Source of the DNA: an uncultured beta proteobacterium
GTDB lineage: Bacteria > Pseudomonadota > Gammaproteobacteria > Burkholderiales > Burkholderiaceae_C
NCBI GenBank assembly: GCA_903873485.1
Contig: CAIQOO010000100.1
Location: 1 to 62,977, forward strand
Reading direction: 5' to 3'
Length of the DNA: 62,977 bases
The notes under the pieces are model-generated. The model did no database searches, was not told where the DNA came from, and worked only from the letters and a program-made list of their open reading frames with translations. Made by a program: the position numbers and the translations under genes. Every line of letters starts with the position of its first letter. Positions within the stretch are counted from its first letter, which is position 1. Positions 62,362-62,977 of this stretch are shown here, in pieces.

Positions 62362-62977
62362 ACAACGCGTGAAATCAAACAACTACTCTGAAAGCGTTGA
62401 AGGCAGGCAACTCGACATCATCCAGCAAATCGGCGGTATCGGCTACTGGGAATACGATCCGGCTGAAATGTCGATCTTTCTGCCAGCGGCTTCGCAACAG
62501 CTTCTGGCCGGTATTACCGCAAGTCCTGTCAATGCTCCAGACTCGCTCATGCAGGCATTGGGAGATGCCGGTCTTGAACGCCTTCAGGCGGCTTTCGATC
62601 AGGCCACGGACAGCGAGTTGGCTTTTCAGGTGGAACTCCAATTGGCCGGCCGCGATGGCAGACCGGCGTACCTGGCGTTTCGCGGTGCCAAAGTCGAGAC
62701 GACACCGGGCCTGCTCCGGCTGGCCGGCACCTTTAGCGACACCTCGGCGGCAAAGCGGCGCGAAGCCGATCACGGCCAGGCCAGTGCGCAATTGCAGGCG
62801 CTACTCGATGTGCTGCCGCAAGGGGTCAGTGTCATTGACCAGAATCTGCGCCTGATCCTGTGGAACCAGCGATTTCACGAGATTCTCGATTTCCCGTCCG
62901 GCATGGTGTTCAAAAATGCCCGATTTGAGGATTTCATCCGCTTTAACGCGCTGCGTGGTGAATACGGCCCCGGTGAT
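62339..62977 (+). CDS. PAS-domain sensor protein, N-terminal part (runs off the window)
   Basis: 213 codons are visible. Residues about 20-130 form a first PAS-like region (QQIGGIGYWEYDP ... FRGAKVETTPGLLRLAGTFS), then a short helix and a second PAS of the PAS-7 type (LPQGVSVIDQNLRLILWNQR). Likely a histidine kinase or cyclase, but the output domain is outside the window. ATG 62339 with AATTGGAGG about 6 bases upstream. Confidence 0.75.
   Translation, partial: MELTPMYKQRVKSNNYSESVEGRQLDIIQQIGGIGYWEYDPAEMSIFLPAASQQLLAGITASPVNAPDSLMQALGDAGLERLQAAFDQATDSELAFQVELQLAGRDGRPAYLAFRGAKVETTPGLLRLAGTFSDTSAAKRREADHGQASAQLQALLDVLPQGVSVIDQNLRLILWNQRFHEILDFPSGMVFKNARFEDFIRFNALRGEYGPGD

Noticed and set aside
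1..62977. CRISPR array, tRNA or rRNA genes, attachment sites
   Set aside because: No regularly spaced repeats, cloverleaf with conserved TTCGA arm, or rRNA segments were found in the gaps between genes.

Overview
The window comes from the chromosome of a GC-rich betaproteobacterium, most likely a Comamonadaceae member close to Rhodoferax or Polaromonas. This rests on protein content and gene order: dapF-DUF484-xerC, a very long DksA next to a STAS protein and hslVU, a Calvin-subtype class II aldolase, GTP-type PEP carboxykinase, a phasin and a NAD-linked HoxFUYHW hydrogenase. It is an inference from gene content, not a marker-gene identification. Nearly all of the window is coding. I see no tRNA, rRNA, CRISPR array, prophage or intact insertion sequence.

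Layout. 1-5.7 kb: tRNA-editing protein, DUF167 protein, cation exchanger, then a SAH riboswitch in front of a cobalamin-dependent methionine synthase that lacks its homocysteine domain. 5.7-14.7 kb, minus strand: hslU, hslV, STAS protein, dksA, CobW-type GTPase, small conserved protein, xerC, DUF484, dapF. 14.7-18.3 kb: glycolate oxidase subunits glcF and glcE without glcD, a 124-bp MITE, and a phasin. 18.5-30.3 kb: DHH phosphoesterase, then a membrane-lipid region (LpxH-like hydrolase, OlsB, PlsC/OlsA-type acyltransferase, LplT, glycosyltransferase, Psd, membrane-anchored class III aminotransferase, Mpo1-like protein, hydrolase, M14 peptidase). 30.7-40.6 kb: MarC, pyk, pckG, fba (central carbon metabolism), PglL-like ligase, moaC, M48 protease, small membrane protein. 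40.7-48.9 kb: YdcH, cobalamin adenosyltransferase, two-receiver histidine kinase, Memo/AMMECR1 pair, CoA-transferase with glutaryl-CoA dehydrogenase, glgC. 48.9-58.8 kb, minus strand: diguanylate cyclase, hybrid kinase, then hoxF-U-Y-H-W behind what looks like an FNR class II promoter. 59-63 kb: YchJ protein, proline-rich protein, exbB-exbD-exbD, a small protein and the start of a PAS sensor protein.

The most unusual feature is a short dispersed repeat with a 36-bp core that aligns without gaps in nine places. Eight copies lie inside or at the end of genes (alaX, metH, dapF, glcE, the PglL-like gene, the M48 protease, the CoA-transferase and hoxH), and one is intergenic. Four antisense copies are read in the same frame, giving related peptides of the type P-L-A-L-x-x-x-A-x-x-A-I. 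The two sense copies share a different frame. Several copies can form a hairpin with compensating base changes. This resembles in principle the gene-invading palindromic elements known from Rickettsia.

The functional themes are redox and energy (hydrogenase, glycolate oxidase, polyhydroxyalkanoate and glycogen storage), membrane lipid remodelling (ornithine lipid, glycolipid and phosphatidylethanolamine genes), and one-carbon/cobalamin metabolism (riboswitch-controlled MetH, adenosyltransferase).
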